DNA of 64,000 nt from Telluria antibiotica (GTDB lineage Bacteria > Pseudomonadota > Gammaproteobacteria > Burkholderiales > Burkholderiaceae_D), in contig NZ_JAAQOM010000013.1 of assembly GCF_011682055.1 (NCBI RefSeq), forward strand, positions 186,001-250,000. The letters run 5' to 3'. Positions 40,367-49,847 of this stretch are shown here, piece by piece. The notes below the pieces were generated by a model. That model did not search any database, had not been told where the DNA came from, and worked only from the letters and a program-made list of their open reading frames with translations. Position 1 is the stretch's first letter; the number at the start of each line of letters is the position of its first letter. Made by a program: the position numbers and the translations under genes.

Positions 40367-40660
40367 TTAGTAATGTCGAGTTGTATACCAAAAGTCTTGC
40401 GGCGGATAGCTACAGCTAAAGACCGGTGTTTTCAAGATGTCAGATGGCGAACAATCCAACCCTCTTGAGATTCGAAGCAAATTTAGCATAGACAGATTGC
40501 GTTCTCCCCGCTCGATCCTGCCCATATGGCTCCGGTCAAGGCGCGAGAGGTGAGACAACTCCTCTTGGGAGATGCCCTTCTGCTTCCTCAAAGAGCGGAT
40601 GGCAGTCCCAATAGCGACAAGGTAGTGTGAGTCGTCTGGCTGCCCCTGAACGGTATCCAT
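40367..40660 (-). CDS. XRE-family transcriptional regulator
   Basis: From the ATG at 40660 (97 aa) there is a classic Cro/C1 helix-turn-helix: IGTAIRSLRKQKGISQEELS, SRLDRSHMGRIERGERN, then LLRISRGLDCSPSDIL. A short Tyr/Phe-rich tail follows. It is divergent from a ribbon-helix-helix-like gene, 83 bp apart, a usual arrangement of island or phage regulators. Confidence 0.85.
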   Translation of the reverse strand: MDTVQGQPDDSHYLVAIGTAIRSLRKQKGISQEELSHLSRLDRSHMGRIERGERNLSMLNLLRISRGLDCSPSDILKTPVFSCSYPPQDFWYTTRHY

Positions 40661-40743
40661 TGTGGTATGGTCCGTTCTCCGGGCACAATAGACCACGGCA
40701 TTTGCGGCCCATTTTTAATACGTTAGCAACTCCCCTTCCCCAC

Positions 40744-40926
40744 ATGAGCAAACCCACCCCTGCAGTGAGCAAAAAAGCTGTGCTTGTGCGAGTACCGACT
40801 CGAATGTACGAGGATCTCCTGAATCTATCGGCTGCCGCTACCCTTCTTCAACGAAAAAGCGTAAGTGTTCCCGGCTTGGTAGTTGAGCTACTGGAGGAGG
40901 CGTTGCGGCAGCGAACGGGTCGGTGA
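40744..40926 (+). CDS. Arc-like ribbon-helix-helix protein
   Basis: Starting at the ATG at 40744 the product is 60 aa. KKAVLVRVPTRMYEDLLNLS resembles the beta-strand/helix of RHH DNA-binding proteins, and VPGLVVELLEEALRQR the second helix. No ribosome site is evident; TAATAC about 20 bp upstream is a possible -10. Divergent from the XRE regulator. Confidence 0.6.
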   Translation: MSKPTPAVSKKAVLVRVPTRMYEDLLNLSAAATLLQRKSVSVPGLVVELLEEALRQRTGR

Positions 40927-40978
40927 CCAATCCGCTGTGAAAGGCAAGTGGGTAATGCCCCTCAACAATGCATTGTCC

Positions 40979-41350
40979 TTACCACGTCGATGGGTCGTCA
41001 AGCAGGCTTTTAGCGACAGCGATTGCCCTCTTCGACGGCGGCGACATGCCGACTTCCCGGAGTAGCGCCTTTCTGGTTTCTGGCTTGATCAGTCCGGCGT
41101 ACGGCGGTGACTGCCTGAGCCGGTTTGAGTTTTGGTCGGTGCCTGTCATCACTGCCTTAACCTCCTCATCGGTTCCAGAAGTCATGAGGGCGCGCCATTC
41201 GTCATGCGCAGAAACCCAAGTGCCTTTCGCGTTCCAGCGATCAAGATTAGCAAGGCTCCGAGCGCGGATTGTTGCCATATCGACTTCTTGAAGAACAGCA
41301 GTCGCGGTAAGGAGTTTTAGTTTGTCGAGTTGTTCGTGACGATTTTGCAT
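40979..41350 (-). CDS. Hypothetical islet protein
   Basis: From the ATG at 41350 the product is 123 aa. It includes ATIRARSLANLDRWNAKGTW and a C-terminal SPPYAGLIKPETRKALLREVG. Similar short proteins occur beside toxin-antitoxin or XRE genes, but I do not recognise a family. It lies in the low-GC islet. Confidence 0.55.
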   Translation of the reverse strand: MQNRHEQLDKLKLLTATAVLQEVDMATIRARSLANLDRWNAKGTWVSAHDEWRALMTSGTDEEVKAVMTGTDQNSNRLRQSPPYAGLIKPETRKALLREVGMSPPSKRAIAVAKSLLDDPSTW

Positions 41351-41431
41351 TCTGCGCGTACCGCAAGCAGGTAACCAAGTTGATACTACATGCATTCTTC
41401 CTACGAACAGCCAATATGCGAACTGAATACG

Positions 41432-41863
41432 CTATCGTTCAAGACGAACTCGTAGGCGGCGCGCTCGCTCACGGTACGCCTTTTCTCCCCCCTCAAGGAT
41501 GTCGCAGACCACCTTACGGATTTCAGCGTCTTCCAGGCCGCCTGCGGTATAACAAAATGATGGAAGTTGCCCTCCTTCGGCCGGATTAGCGTTGGCGACA
41601 ATAATTTGATCCGCATCGGTGTTGATTACCAAGTTAGCGTTATGCGTAACCATTATCACTTGGCGCTTGGTCTTCGCTACAAGGAAGAGTGATACCAGCT
41701 CATCGAAAACGGATTTGGGGTCAAGGTTCTCCTCAGGTTGATCGATTATAAGGGGCCGATCATCTGCATCATCCAAGGCCAAGTAGAGGAGCAAGAGTAC
41801 TATTCCGCAGGTTCCGGGAGACAACTTTCGGATGTCGGTGCCGTCATACAGAATCTCTCGTAC
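41432..41863 (-). pseudogene. C-terminal fragment of an ABC/SMC-like ATPase (TrlF/OLD-like)
   Basis: The frame is open from 41863 to the stop at 41432. It contains the signature (KLSPGTCGIVLLLLYLAL), Walker B/D-loop (PLIIDQPEENLDPKSVF) and H-loop (RQVIMVTHNANLVIN) of an AAA ATPase. The N-terminal part with Walker A is missing, and an in-frame stop lies directly upstream. So it is the tail of a much longer gene, possibly a defence ATPase, cut by the event that brought in the kinase gene on its right. Confidence 0.75.
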
Positions 41864-41913
41864 TTAACTGAAATGTGACGAAGGTTAACAGCGATGCGGC
41901 ACGTTTACAACGA

Positions 41914-41952
41914 CAAAATAAAAATGCCGCTCAGTCTTAACTGAACGGCATT
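41914..41952 (-). terminator. Intrinsic terminator of the hybrid kinase gene
   Basis: Stem AATGCCG/CGGCATT with an inner TCAGT/ACTGA stem and CTTA loop, followed on the minus strand by TTTTATTTTG. It lies 66 bp after the kinase stop. Confidence 0.8.
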
Positions 41953-42018
41953 ACCTCGAATTCGGGGGAATTGGTGCCGGCCCCGGTCGACGACGCGTCG
42001 ACGATCGCCGACCGGTGA

Positions 42019-45000
42019 TTACCGGCTGCCCTGCGTGTCGGGATGATGTTGCCGATGCACCTCGATCAGGCGCAGCACGGCCTGGGACTGGTACCTCCTG
42101 GCGAGCCCACTCAGATTGTCGGTAAAAGCGCGATAGCGCTCGTCCTGGCTCGCCAGGCGGTTTGCGTACGCCACGATGTCGTGCATATTGCCCGCCCGGG
42201 CCAGCCGGTTCAGTGCCTCCATGTCGTCCGCCGGAGGAATCACAAGCGAAGGCGCTTCGCCTTCCGGCTTGATGCCTGCCGGCGCATGGATCCATTCCAG
42301 CCGCAGCAATCCGGCCATATGGTCCAGCAGCTTGTCCGCATCGAGTGGCTTCGGCAGGAAGGCGTTCATCCCGGCGGCCAGGCTTTGCTCGCTGTCGCTG
42401 GCCGACACGCTGGCCGACATCGCAATAATCGGCACGCCCCGGAAAGCTTCCTGTTGGCGCAACTGGCGTGTGGCTTCCAGTCCATCCAACTCCGGCATGA
42501 CAATGTCCATCAGGATCAGATCCGGCCGCAGGCTTTGCGCCTGTTCCACGCCTTCGCGGCCATTGGCGGCATCGGCCACCTCGAAACCCAGCGGCGTGAG
42601 CAGATCGGTCACCATCGCCCGGTTCTCGGCGATATCGTCCACCACCAGCACCTTCCTCCGCAGCCCCGTGTAGCCGGTCACGTTTTTGCTTGCCGCCACG
42701 GCCGATGCCGCTTGCACCGGCTGCGCGTTCACCTCGAAGCGGAATACGCTGCCCTGCCCGACCTGGCTCTCGACCTCGACCTCGCCGCCCATCAGGCGCA
42801 CGTATTGGCGGCAGATGGTCAGGCCCAGCCCCGTGCCGGCAACACGCCGCTGCCTGTCGCCAGCCTGCTCGAACGGCTCGAAGATCAATTTCAACTGATC
42901 GGCGGCAATGCCGGTGCCCGTGTCACGCACCTCGAAAAGCATCCGGTCCGGCGGCACGAAGCGCACCCGCAGCGTGACGCGGCCACTGTCGGTAAACTTG
43001 ACGGCATTGGACAGCAGGTTCAGCAGTACCTGGCGCAGCCGTTTCTCGTCGATTCGGATCGATGGTGGCAGGTCGGGCACGAGATCGCATACGAATTCCA
43101 GCCCCTTTTGCGCCGCCTTCACGCCTACGATCTCGCTGATGGTCTGCACGAAGCGGACCAGCGGGACAACGACCGGGTAGAGTTCCATCTTGCCGGCCTC
43201 GATTTTGGCCAGATCCAGGATATCGTTGATGAGGGTAAGCAAATGCTCGCCGCTCTTCTTAATCACGTTCACCCCGGCAAGCTCCCGTTCACCCAGCGTG
43301 GAGGTGCGTTCCAGGATCTGGGCATAGCCGAGGATGCCGTTCAGTGGCGTGCGCAGTTCATGACTCATGTTGGCCAGGAAGGCGCTCTTGGCGCGGTTGG
43401 CGGCTTCCGCAGCATGCCGGGCTTCCCGTTCGGCCTCGGCGCGCTTGCGCTCGGACAGGTCGAGCACAAATGCCACGCCGTGGTCCGGCGAGTCGTCGAA
43501 CAGGACGACGCCGATCAGCACCGGAATGCGGCTTCCATCCTTGCGGATATATTCTTTTTCGAAAGGCGGTGCGCTGCCGGTCCGCCTGAGCTCCATGACG
43601 GCACCTGCATCGATCTCGATGTATTCCGGCGGCGTGATTGCGGTCCAGCTCAGTGTGCCGGACTGTACGTCCTCCCGCGAATATCCTGTCATGCGCAGGA
43701 AGGCATCATTGGCGTCGGTGATGTTGCCGCGCAGGTCCCAGAAGAGGATGCCGATGATGTTGGACTCGACCAGGCGCTGGATGCGGGCATGGCTGTCGCG
43801 CACGTCCGCATACAGCCGGGCATTGTCGAGCGAGATGGCGGCCTGGGACGCCAGCAGTTCCAGCACCTGGACGCGGCCCGGGTTGAAGGCGTGGGTGGCC
43901 AGGCGATTTTCCAGGTACAGTATGCCGACCAGGGCCGATTGGCGCAAAATCGGCAGGCACAGGACGGATTTGGGATGTTGCTGGGCAAAATAGGGATCGG
44001 CTGAAAACGGGTGCGCGGCGGTTGCGTCCATCAGCAGTACCGGTTCCCGGCTGCGCCGGACATACTGGAGGATGGCCAAAGGCAGGTGTGCGTGCGGCAG
44101 CGGTTCTCCGTTATGCCGGATCACCTGTACCGCCTCCCGCTCGACCCTGGCCTCGGCCGCCAGCGCTAGCTCGTCGTTCCGGACCAGCAGCAGGCAGCCC
44201 GTCTGGGCGCCCGCGCTTTCGAGCATCAAGTGCATCAGGGTGTCGATCAGTTCGTCGAGCAGGATCTGTCCTGAGATGGCTTGCGACGCTTTAGCGACCG
44301 ACAGCAGGTCGAGCCGGGTTTCGCCCTCGGTCGGGGCCGTTGCGCACTCGATGTACCTGCGCAATTGTGGAAACGACCGTTCGAGTTGGCTGACTTTGCC
44401 CTCGGCACCCCATCGGGCATAGCAGGTGCGCGCCTGCTCCAGATGGGCATGGCCGGAAGTCGGCAGCCCGCGTGCAAGGTAGAACCGGGCGGCGAGCTCG
44501 TGGGCGATCGCCTCGTTGTGCACGAAGCCGTTGTCATGTGCCGAGCAGATGGCCTGCTCGTAGAGGTGCATGGCATCAAGGTCGCGGTTTTCCAGTCGGG
44601 CGATCTCCGCGCCGACCAGGGCGGCGCGGTTGTCGAAGTTCGCCGGACAGTGCGTTGCCCAGGCCCGGATCTGCCGGAGGTGTGTAGCCATGGTGTCCAG
44701 ATGCGGCGCGCGTTGCTCGACGGAGAGGGAATCGCAGAACGCCGCGCGCGACAACGCACTATAAAAGGGATATTCCGCTGTCTCGAACAATCCGTTCGAC
44801 GTCCATAGCAGGGGTTCCGCCCGCGCCGCAGCGGCAATGGCAGCCGCAGGGTTACCGGCCAGGAAGTGCCCCTGCAGCTTGCGGACCCAGTACCAGCACT
44901 CGGCAAACGCCAGCCTTGGGTTGTGGGCGTATCGGCACTCAGTCTGGTGTTCGTCGAATTCGCTGTCGTCAAAGCTGCCGAATTCCGTCGTCAATCCGCG

Positions 45001-48000
45001 CAGCATCCGCACGAGCCCGAGCTGTGCGGCGACGATATCGACGACGAGACCGAAGCGCGCCTTACGCGCGAAGGCGATTCTCTGTTCAGCTTCCTGCTGC
45101 ACTGCGCCGAGCGGGTCGCCTGCCGCCAGAGAGTTCGTACCCAGTGTGGCGCAGCTGTAGCCGGCAAACGTGAGGTCGCCCTGCCTGTTGGCGATTTCGA
45201 ATGCACGATGGAGATAGTCACGGCCGGCCAGGATGTGTTGGGCCCAAACGACGATGAGCGCGCCGAAAAGAAAATAGGTACTCGCTTCGAAGCGCTTCAG
45301 GTTGCGTTGTTCGGCCAGTGCGCAACCGAGCGGGCCGAACTGGAACCCGGCCTCGTAGTCGCCGAAGAGCGGGCCGGCGATGACGGCGAGCGAGACGAAG
45401 GCGAAACTCGAACCGTCGCAATTACCGCGATCGAGGATGAGATTGACCGCCTTGCAGACAGTCAGGGCATTCAGGTTCACGTCGGTAAACTTGGTCGGCG
45501 ATCCGATCTTGTTCAGTACGTCGAGCGTCGCCAGCGATGCCGGGTCGCTCATCATCGGCAGGTCGATCAGTGACGCGATCGCGCGGCCGCGGAGCTGCTC
45601 GCGGACCCTTGCATATTCCCGTCGCGCCTCTTCTTGCGAGGGGTGCTGCAACCAGTCGATACCCTGTTTTCGCAGGTAGTCCAGGCCGACCGAGACCGCA
45701 AGGTCGCTGCGATCCAGCGTCGTGTACAGGTCCACGCGCAGGCACGTCACAGCTGCCTGTTCAACAGTCGTGGTGGCGCGTCCCGACAGCACGGCCAAGT
45801 GCGCGTCCGCTTCAGCCAGCGCCCCCGTCAGGAATTCGCATTCGGCCCGATTTAGTTCCAGCTCGAAGATCAGTGCATGCCGATGCGTCCAGCAATCCTC
45901 CATTAGCAGGGCCGCGCCTGCTGTGAAATACGCCAGGGCCGAGGCATGGGCCGCCGCCGTCTTCGCGCGCTGGCCCGCCAGCAGGTTCAGTTCGGCGATC
46001 CGTTCGCGTTCCTCCGGCGACACGACTAGGCTACTACCGCGATTGAGCTGGCTGACCACGTCAAAGATCCGTTCCACGAGCGCAACGGACGGCAGGCCGG
46101 ATGCCAGGAGGCGACCGATGGAGAGGTGGAAGTCGGCCCGCGCGTCAGGCGCAATCAGCGAATAGGCTGCTTCTTGAACCCGGTCATGGAGGAAGGTATA
46201 ACTGTCGTCCTGGCGATAAACCAGCCCTGTCTCTTCGGCCTCCCATAGCAAGGTGTGGACAGCGTCCGCAGGGCAATCAAGGATGAGGCCGAGCGTGGCG
46301 GCGTCGGTGGTATTGCCCAGGCAGGCGAATCGGATCAAAGTGTTTTGCGATTCCTGTGACAGGCGGATGAGCTTTCCCAGCAGCAAGTCCACCACATTAT
46401 CCGTGTATCCCTTGGCATGAATGCGCGGCAGATTCCAGCACCATGCTCCCTCGCCGGCATCGAAGTGCAGCAGCTTTTCCTCGGCCAGGGTGGACAGGAA
46501 CTGGCGGGTGAAAAAGGGATTGCCGCCAGTCTTGTCGAGTATCATTTGCGCCAGCGGCTGAGCCGCTGCAAATGGGCAATGCAAGGCTTCTGCAATGAGC
46601 TGCGCGACGTCATCCAGGGACAATGGAGACAGCCGGATGCTTTGCACGAGCCCGCCCTCCTGGCGGATCGCTTCCAGGCGCTGCGTCAGCGGATGATTGT
46701 CATCGACTTCGTTGTCACGGTATGCGCCGACCAGCAGCACGTAGCGCACGTCCGGATGGGTGGTGAGATCGGCCAGCACAGCCAACGTGCCCGCATCGAC
46801 CCACTGCAGGTCGTCGAGGAACAGCACCAGCGGATGTTCCTGACGGGCGAACGTGCCGAGAAAGCGCCGGAACAGCAACTGGAACCGGCCTTGCGCTTCC
46901 TGGGGCGGCAAGTCGGGCACGGGCGGCTGCGGGCCGATGACGAGTTCGAGCTGAGGGATGAGATTGACCATGAGCTGGGCAATAGGATCCAGCGCTTCCC
47001 GAAGAGCGTCCCGCCAGTGCGCGATTTTGGCATCGCTCTCGCCCAAAATCTGGCGCAACAGAAGTCCGAACGCTTGCGCCAGCGTGGCATAGGGGATGTC
47101 GCGCTTGTACTGTTCGAATTTGCCGGCGATGAAGGAGCCGTGCTTTTCCAGGATCGGCTGTTGCAACCCATTGACCAAGGCCGATTTCCCCACCCCGGAA
47201 TATCCAGCCACCATCACCAGCATCGGCCTGCCCGTCGTGGCCACCGTGTCGAACGCGGCCAGCAGCGCCGCCTGTTCCCGCTCGCGTCCGTACAACCTGG
47301 GCGGGATCTGGAAACGATCAGGCACGTCCCGCGCGCCCAGTGCGAACGGCGCGATCGCTCCAGTCGCCTGCCATTCGGACAGACAATGCTCCAGGTCGGC
47401 CAACAGGCCGCCCGCACTCTGATACCGCTCCTCCGGCACCTTGGCCAGCAGCTTGAGCACGAGGTCCGACACGACCGGGGGAATATCCGGGCTCAGTTGG
47501 CTCGGGGGAACAGGCAGGCGGGCAAGATGGCAATGAGCCCATTCCAGCGGATCCTCGGCCTGGAACGGCAGTTGTCCGGTCAGCAGGCGATACAGCAGGA
47601 TCCCCAGCGAATAGAAATCGGTGCGGTAATCGGTCTGGCGGTTCATGCGCCCGGTCTGTTCGGGCGAGACATAGGCCCAATCGCCGGCAACTGTCTGGCG
47701 GAGGGCCGTCGCACCCTCGCGCGAAGCCGCCTGGCTCACGTCCGCCAGTTTCACCAGGCCCGCAATCAGGAGGTTAGCCGGGCGCAGGTCGCAATGCGCG
47801 CTGCCAGCCGCATGAAGTGCCGCCAGCGCGCGGGTCAGCTGGATTGCCATGGCGAGCGCCTCCGGCAGGGAGATGCTTGGTTGGCGCGCCAGCACGGCCT
47901 CCAGGCTCTCGCCGGCGAACGGTTCCAGGAGTAGGGCCACGCGCGGACCGTCCTCGATCAGCGCGAGCGGCCGGAGAATCTCGGGAACATAGAGGGATTG

Positions 48001-48159
48001 CAGCAAGACGTATTCATGCCGCAGGCTGTCAGCAGCACTGTCTCGCGCCGGAAGCTTGACGAGAGCGGCGGTGCGGTCCTGGACATGCCGGGCGCGGTAG
48101 ATCTTGCCGCCGGCTGTCGCGGTGACCTGCTCGAGTACCTGATAGTTGCCGATATTCAT
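42019..48159 (-). CDS. Ser/Thr-kinase-like, AAA, GAF, PAS hybrid histidine kinase with receiver
   Basis: From the ATG at 48159 the protein is 2046 aa. Domains in order: protein-kinase-like (1-270), AAA ATPase with Walker A GYSGVGKS (319-326) and LVLFLDDLQWVD, a long TPR-like helical region (about 650-1250), GAF (about 1290-1440), PAS, HisKA with phospho-His1600 in NMSHELRTPLNG, HATPase (FEPFEQAG, GTGLGLTI) and receiver with phospho-Asp1885 in LILMDIVMPE. The kinase loop reads HCDLRPAN instead of HRDLKPxN, and the DFG position is ADV, so Ser/Thr kinase activity is doubtful. No cognate output protein is adjacent. Confidence 0.9.
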   Translation of the reverse strand: MNIGNYQVLEQVTATAGGKIYRARHVQDRTAALVKLPARDSAADSLRHEYVLLQSLYVPEILRPLALIEDGPRVALLLEPFAGESLEAVLARQPSISLPEALAMAIQLTRALAALHAAGSAHCDLRPANLLIAGLVKLADVSQAASREGATALRQTVAGDWAYVSPEQTGRMNRQTDYRTDFYSLGILLYRLLTGQLPFQAEDPLEWAHCHLARLPVPPSQLSPDIPPVVSDLVLKLLAKVPEERYQSAGGLLADLEHCLSEWQATGAIAPFALGARDVPDRFQIPPRLYGREREQAALLAAFDTVATTGRPMLVMVAGYSGVGKSALVNGLQQPILEKHGSFIAGKFEQYKRDIPYATLAQAFGLLLRQILGESDAKIAHWRDALREALDPIAQLMVNLIPQLELVIGPQPPVPDLPPQEAQGRFQLLFRRFLGTFARQEHPLVLFLDDLQWVDAGTLAVLADLTTHPDVRYVLLVGAYRDNEVDDNHPLTQRLEAIRQEGGLVQSIRLSPLSLDDVAQLIAEALHCPFAAAQPLAQMILDKTGGNPFFTRQFLSTLAEEKLLHFDAGEGAWCWNLPRIHAKGYTDNVVDLLLGKLIRLSQESQNTLIRFACLGNTTDAATLGLILDCPADAVHTLLWEAEETGLVYRQDDSYTFLHDRVQEAAYSLIAPDARADFHLSIGRLLASGLPSVALVERIFDVVSQLNRGSSLVVSPEERERIAELNLLAGQRAKTAAAHASALAYFTAGAALLMEDCWTHRHALIFELELNRAECEFLTGALAEADAHLAVLSGRATTTVEQAAVTCLRVDLYTTLDRSDLAVSVGLDYLRKQGIDWLQHPSQEEARREYARVREQLRGRAIASLIDLPMMSDPASLATLDVLNKIGSPTKFTDVNLNALTVCKAVNLILDRGNCDGSSFAFVSLAVIAGPLFGDYEAGFQFGPLGCALAEQRNLKRFEASTYFLFGALIVVWAQHILAGRDYLHRAFEIANRQGDLTFAGYSCATLGTNSLAAGDPLGAVQQEAEQRIAFARKARFGLVVDIVAAQLGLVRMLRGLTTEFGSFDDSEFDEHQTECRYAHNPRLAFAECWYWVRKLQGHFLAGNPAAAIAAAARAEPLLWTSNGLFETAEYPFYSALSRAAFCDSLSVEQRAPHLDTMATHLRQIRAWATHCPANFDNRAALVGAEIARLENRDLDAMHLYEQAICSAHDNGFVHNEAIAHELAARFYLARGLPTSGHAHLEQARTCYARWGAEGKVSQLERSFPQLRRYIECATAPTEGETRLDLLSVAKASQAISGQILLDELIDTLMHLMLESAGAQTGCLLLVRNDELALAAEARVEREAVQVIRHNGEPLPHAHLPLAILQYVRRSREPVLLMDATAAHPFSADPYFAQQHPKSVLCLPILRQSALVGILYLENRLATHAFNPGRVQVLELLASQAAISLDNARLYADVRDSHARIQRLVESNIIGILFWDLRGNITDANDAFLRMTGYSREDVQSGTLSWTAITPPEYIEIDAGAVMELRRTGSAPPFEKEYIRKDGSRIPVLIGVVLFDDSPDHGVAFVLDLSERKRAEAEREARHAAEAANRAKSAFLANMSHELRTPLNGILGYAQILERTSTLGERELAGVNVIKKSGEHLLTLINDILDLAKIEAGKMELYPVVVPLVRFVQTISEIVGVKAAQKGLEFVCDLVPDLPPSIRIDEKRLRQVLLNLLSNAVKFTDSGRVTLRVRFVPPDRMLFEVRDTGTGIAADQLKLIFEPFEQAGDRQRRVAGTGLGLTICRQYVRLMGGEVEVESQVGQGSVFRFEVNAQPVQAASAVAASKNVTGYTGLRRKVLVVDDIAENRAMVTDLLTPLGFEVADAANGREGVEQAQSLRPDLILMDIVMPELDGLEATRQLRQQEAFRGVPIIAMSASVSASDSEQSLAAGMNAFLPKPLDADKLLDHMAGLLRLEWIHAPAGIKPEGEAPSLVIPPADDMEALNRLARAGNMHDIVAYANRLASQDERYRAFTDNLSGLARRYQSQAVLRLIEVHRQHHPDTQGSR

Positions 48160-48415
48160 CGCACATCCCAGCTTGGAATAACGTATGAATTGCAGCGATT
48201 GTGTCTGACTTCTCCTGCTCTTGCAGCGTCGCGCAGGCAGGCAAGGTTCCGTTCGGACAGCCTCCTGTCCGAATGACAACCACACGTTATGGTTTAACCA
48301 CTATAGCACCGAGGCTAATGCACGGTGCATGCCATGAGGAATTTCATGCGGTGGTGCGACAAGCACGCGGCCTTACCGCGCAGCGCTGGAGTGCCGCTAA
48401 CACACAAGACACAGT
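48160..48415. other. Kinase upstream region adjoining the IS6 element
   Basis: About 255 bp, AT-richer, without a supported gene. The kinase promoter should lie here. TGCACGGTGCA near 48320 is a short palindrome; nothing else stands out. Confidence 0.4.
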
Positions 48416-49237
48416 GGTTGTGTCGCATTGACGACGATGCAGTCCGGGTCGGGTAGACTGTGGCGCCCAAACACTTAATTATTTGACATGCTGAGCTTCA
48501 AAGGAATGCGTTTTCCAGCCGACGTCATCCTGGTCTGCATCCGGTGGTACGCCGCGTACCCGTTGAGCTACCGGCACCTGGAGGAAATCATGGATGAGCG
48601 CGGCGTGTCGGTTGACCATTCAACGCTCAACCGGTGGGCTATCCGATTCCTGCCGCTGATCGAGAAGCTGTCCCGTAAGCATAAGCGGAAGGTCGGCACG
48701 AGCTGGCGGATGGATGAAACGTACATCAAGGTCAAGGGTGTCTGGAAATATCTCTACCGTGCTGTCGACAAGGAAGGGAAAACAGTCGATTTTCTGCTGA
48801 CAGCACAGCGTGACATGGCCGCCGCCAAGCGCTTCTTCGAGAAAGCGATGCGTGAGAACGGTGTGCCGGAGAAGATCGCGATGGACAAGAGCGGCGCCAA
48901 CAAGGCCTCGATCGACGAGATCAACGGGGCCCTGGCTGTCCCGATCACCGTGCGGCAGGTCAAGTACCTCAACAACATCGTCGAGCAGGACCATCGCACG
49001 GTCAAGCGCGTGACCAGGCCGATGCTGGGCTTCAAATCGTTTCGCGCGGCGGCCAACGTGCTCGCTGGCGTCGAGCTGACGCACATGATCCGCAAGGGCC
49101 AGTTCGTCATCGATGGAGCCGCTTCGATGTCGTTCGCCGATCAATTTCACGCGCTCGCAGGACACATTCGTCCAATGTAAGCCGAGGTCACGCTCGGCTC
49201 AAAAAATCCGTCCCGCACTCAACAATGCGACAGAACC
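48416..49237 (+). mobile_element. IS6-family insertion sequence
   Basis: The 822-bp element is bounded by inverted repeats GGTTGTGTCGCATTG (48416-48430) and, at 49223-49237, the complement of GGTTCTGTCGCATTG: 14 of 15 bases match. It holds one intact transposase gene. The flanking octamers (GACACAGT left, CAGCTCGG right) differ, so there is no 8-bp target duplication; this suggests that a cointegrate, deletion or recombination changed one flank. Confidence 0.9.
48488..49180 (+). CDS. IS6-family transposase
   Basis: The 230-aa protein begins with an HTH-like region (FPADVILVCIRWYAAYPLSYR, HLEEIMDERGV) followed by the DDE catalytic core: Asp76 in WRMDETYIKVKG, Asp133 in IAMDKSGAN and Glu166 in NNIVEQDHR. 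Length and motifs are standard for IS6/IS26. The gene is intact and sits centrally between the element ends. Confidence 0.96.
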   Translation: MLSFKGMRFPADVILVCIRWYAAYPLSYRHLEEIMDERGVSVDHSTLNRWAIRFLPLIEKLSRKHKRKVGTSWRMDETYIKVKGVWKYLYRAVDKEGKTVDFLLTAQRDMAAAKRFFEKAMRENGVPEKIAMDKSGANKASIDEINGALAVPITVRQVKYLNNIVEQDHRTVKRVTRPMLGFKSFRAAANVLAGVELTHMIRKGQFVIDGAASMSFADQFHALAGHIRPM

Positions 49238-49847
49238 CAGCTCGGCGCCGCTTGATGCGAAATCGTTTTCACCCGCACGGTCGTCGGTATTCATTTGGCA
49301 ATCTCCGGTTCGCAGACCATTTATTAATAACGTTCAGAATCGGGTCCACGCCGTCGGAAATATGACTTAGCTTCTATAAGGTCGAATAACGTAAGGATGC
49401 CCATACCCCGTCAAATCGCAATGCATAATCTTGCATTCAATAATGGGCGGCAATGCCGTTGAATATCAGCGCGTAATACCAAACACGTAGACAAACGTAC
49501 TGGTTTTTTTAGGCAGAGATTCCTATTGCCCGGCCCAGTTTTTAACCGCAGAATATAGTTTGATTTAAATCAAACTCATGCCGCATGAAACGCAATTGCA
49601 AATGCACTTGTTGATGCTTGGCAAATCTTTCTAGTCATGTAATGTGCTGGCGAGCTAATTTACAAAAATGGTTTTAGTTAATGCGCAGGGAGAAAGCAGG
49701 CCTTGAGTTCATTAAATGCCGCGAATATTGCAATAGATTAAGTAAATATGTTAGATGGATCACGATGTATTTCGATCCAGCATCATTGTGAAATCTAATG
49801 AAGGAAAGCGGCGATATATATCGCTGGTTTATTTCGGGAGGGCGATA
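49238..49847. other. Low-GC leader region of the Pel operon
   Basis: Some 610 bp between IS6 and the first pel gene, markedly AT-richer than both neighbours. No coding sequence is supported. It holds the FNR-type palindrome at 49557-49576 and must contain the pel promoter, which I cannot place with certainty. Confidence 0.6.
49557..49576. promoter_or_regulatory. Perfect FNR/ANR-type box upstream of the Pel operon
   Basis: AGTTTGATTTAAATCAAACT is a perfect 20-bp palindrome containing the exact FNR consensus TTGAT-N4-ATCAA. It lies 272 bp before the first pel start codon. Oxygen-responsive control of the operon is inferred. Confidence 0.7.

Noticed and set aside
46417..47934. 505-codon plus-strand frame opposite the hybrid kinase
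   Set aside because: Shadow of the kinase coding strand; no domains, start signals or conserved pattern.
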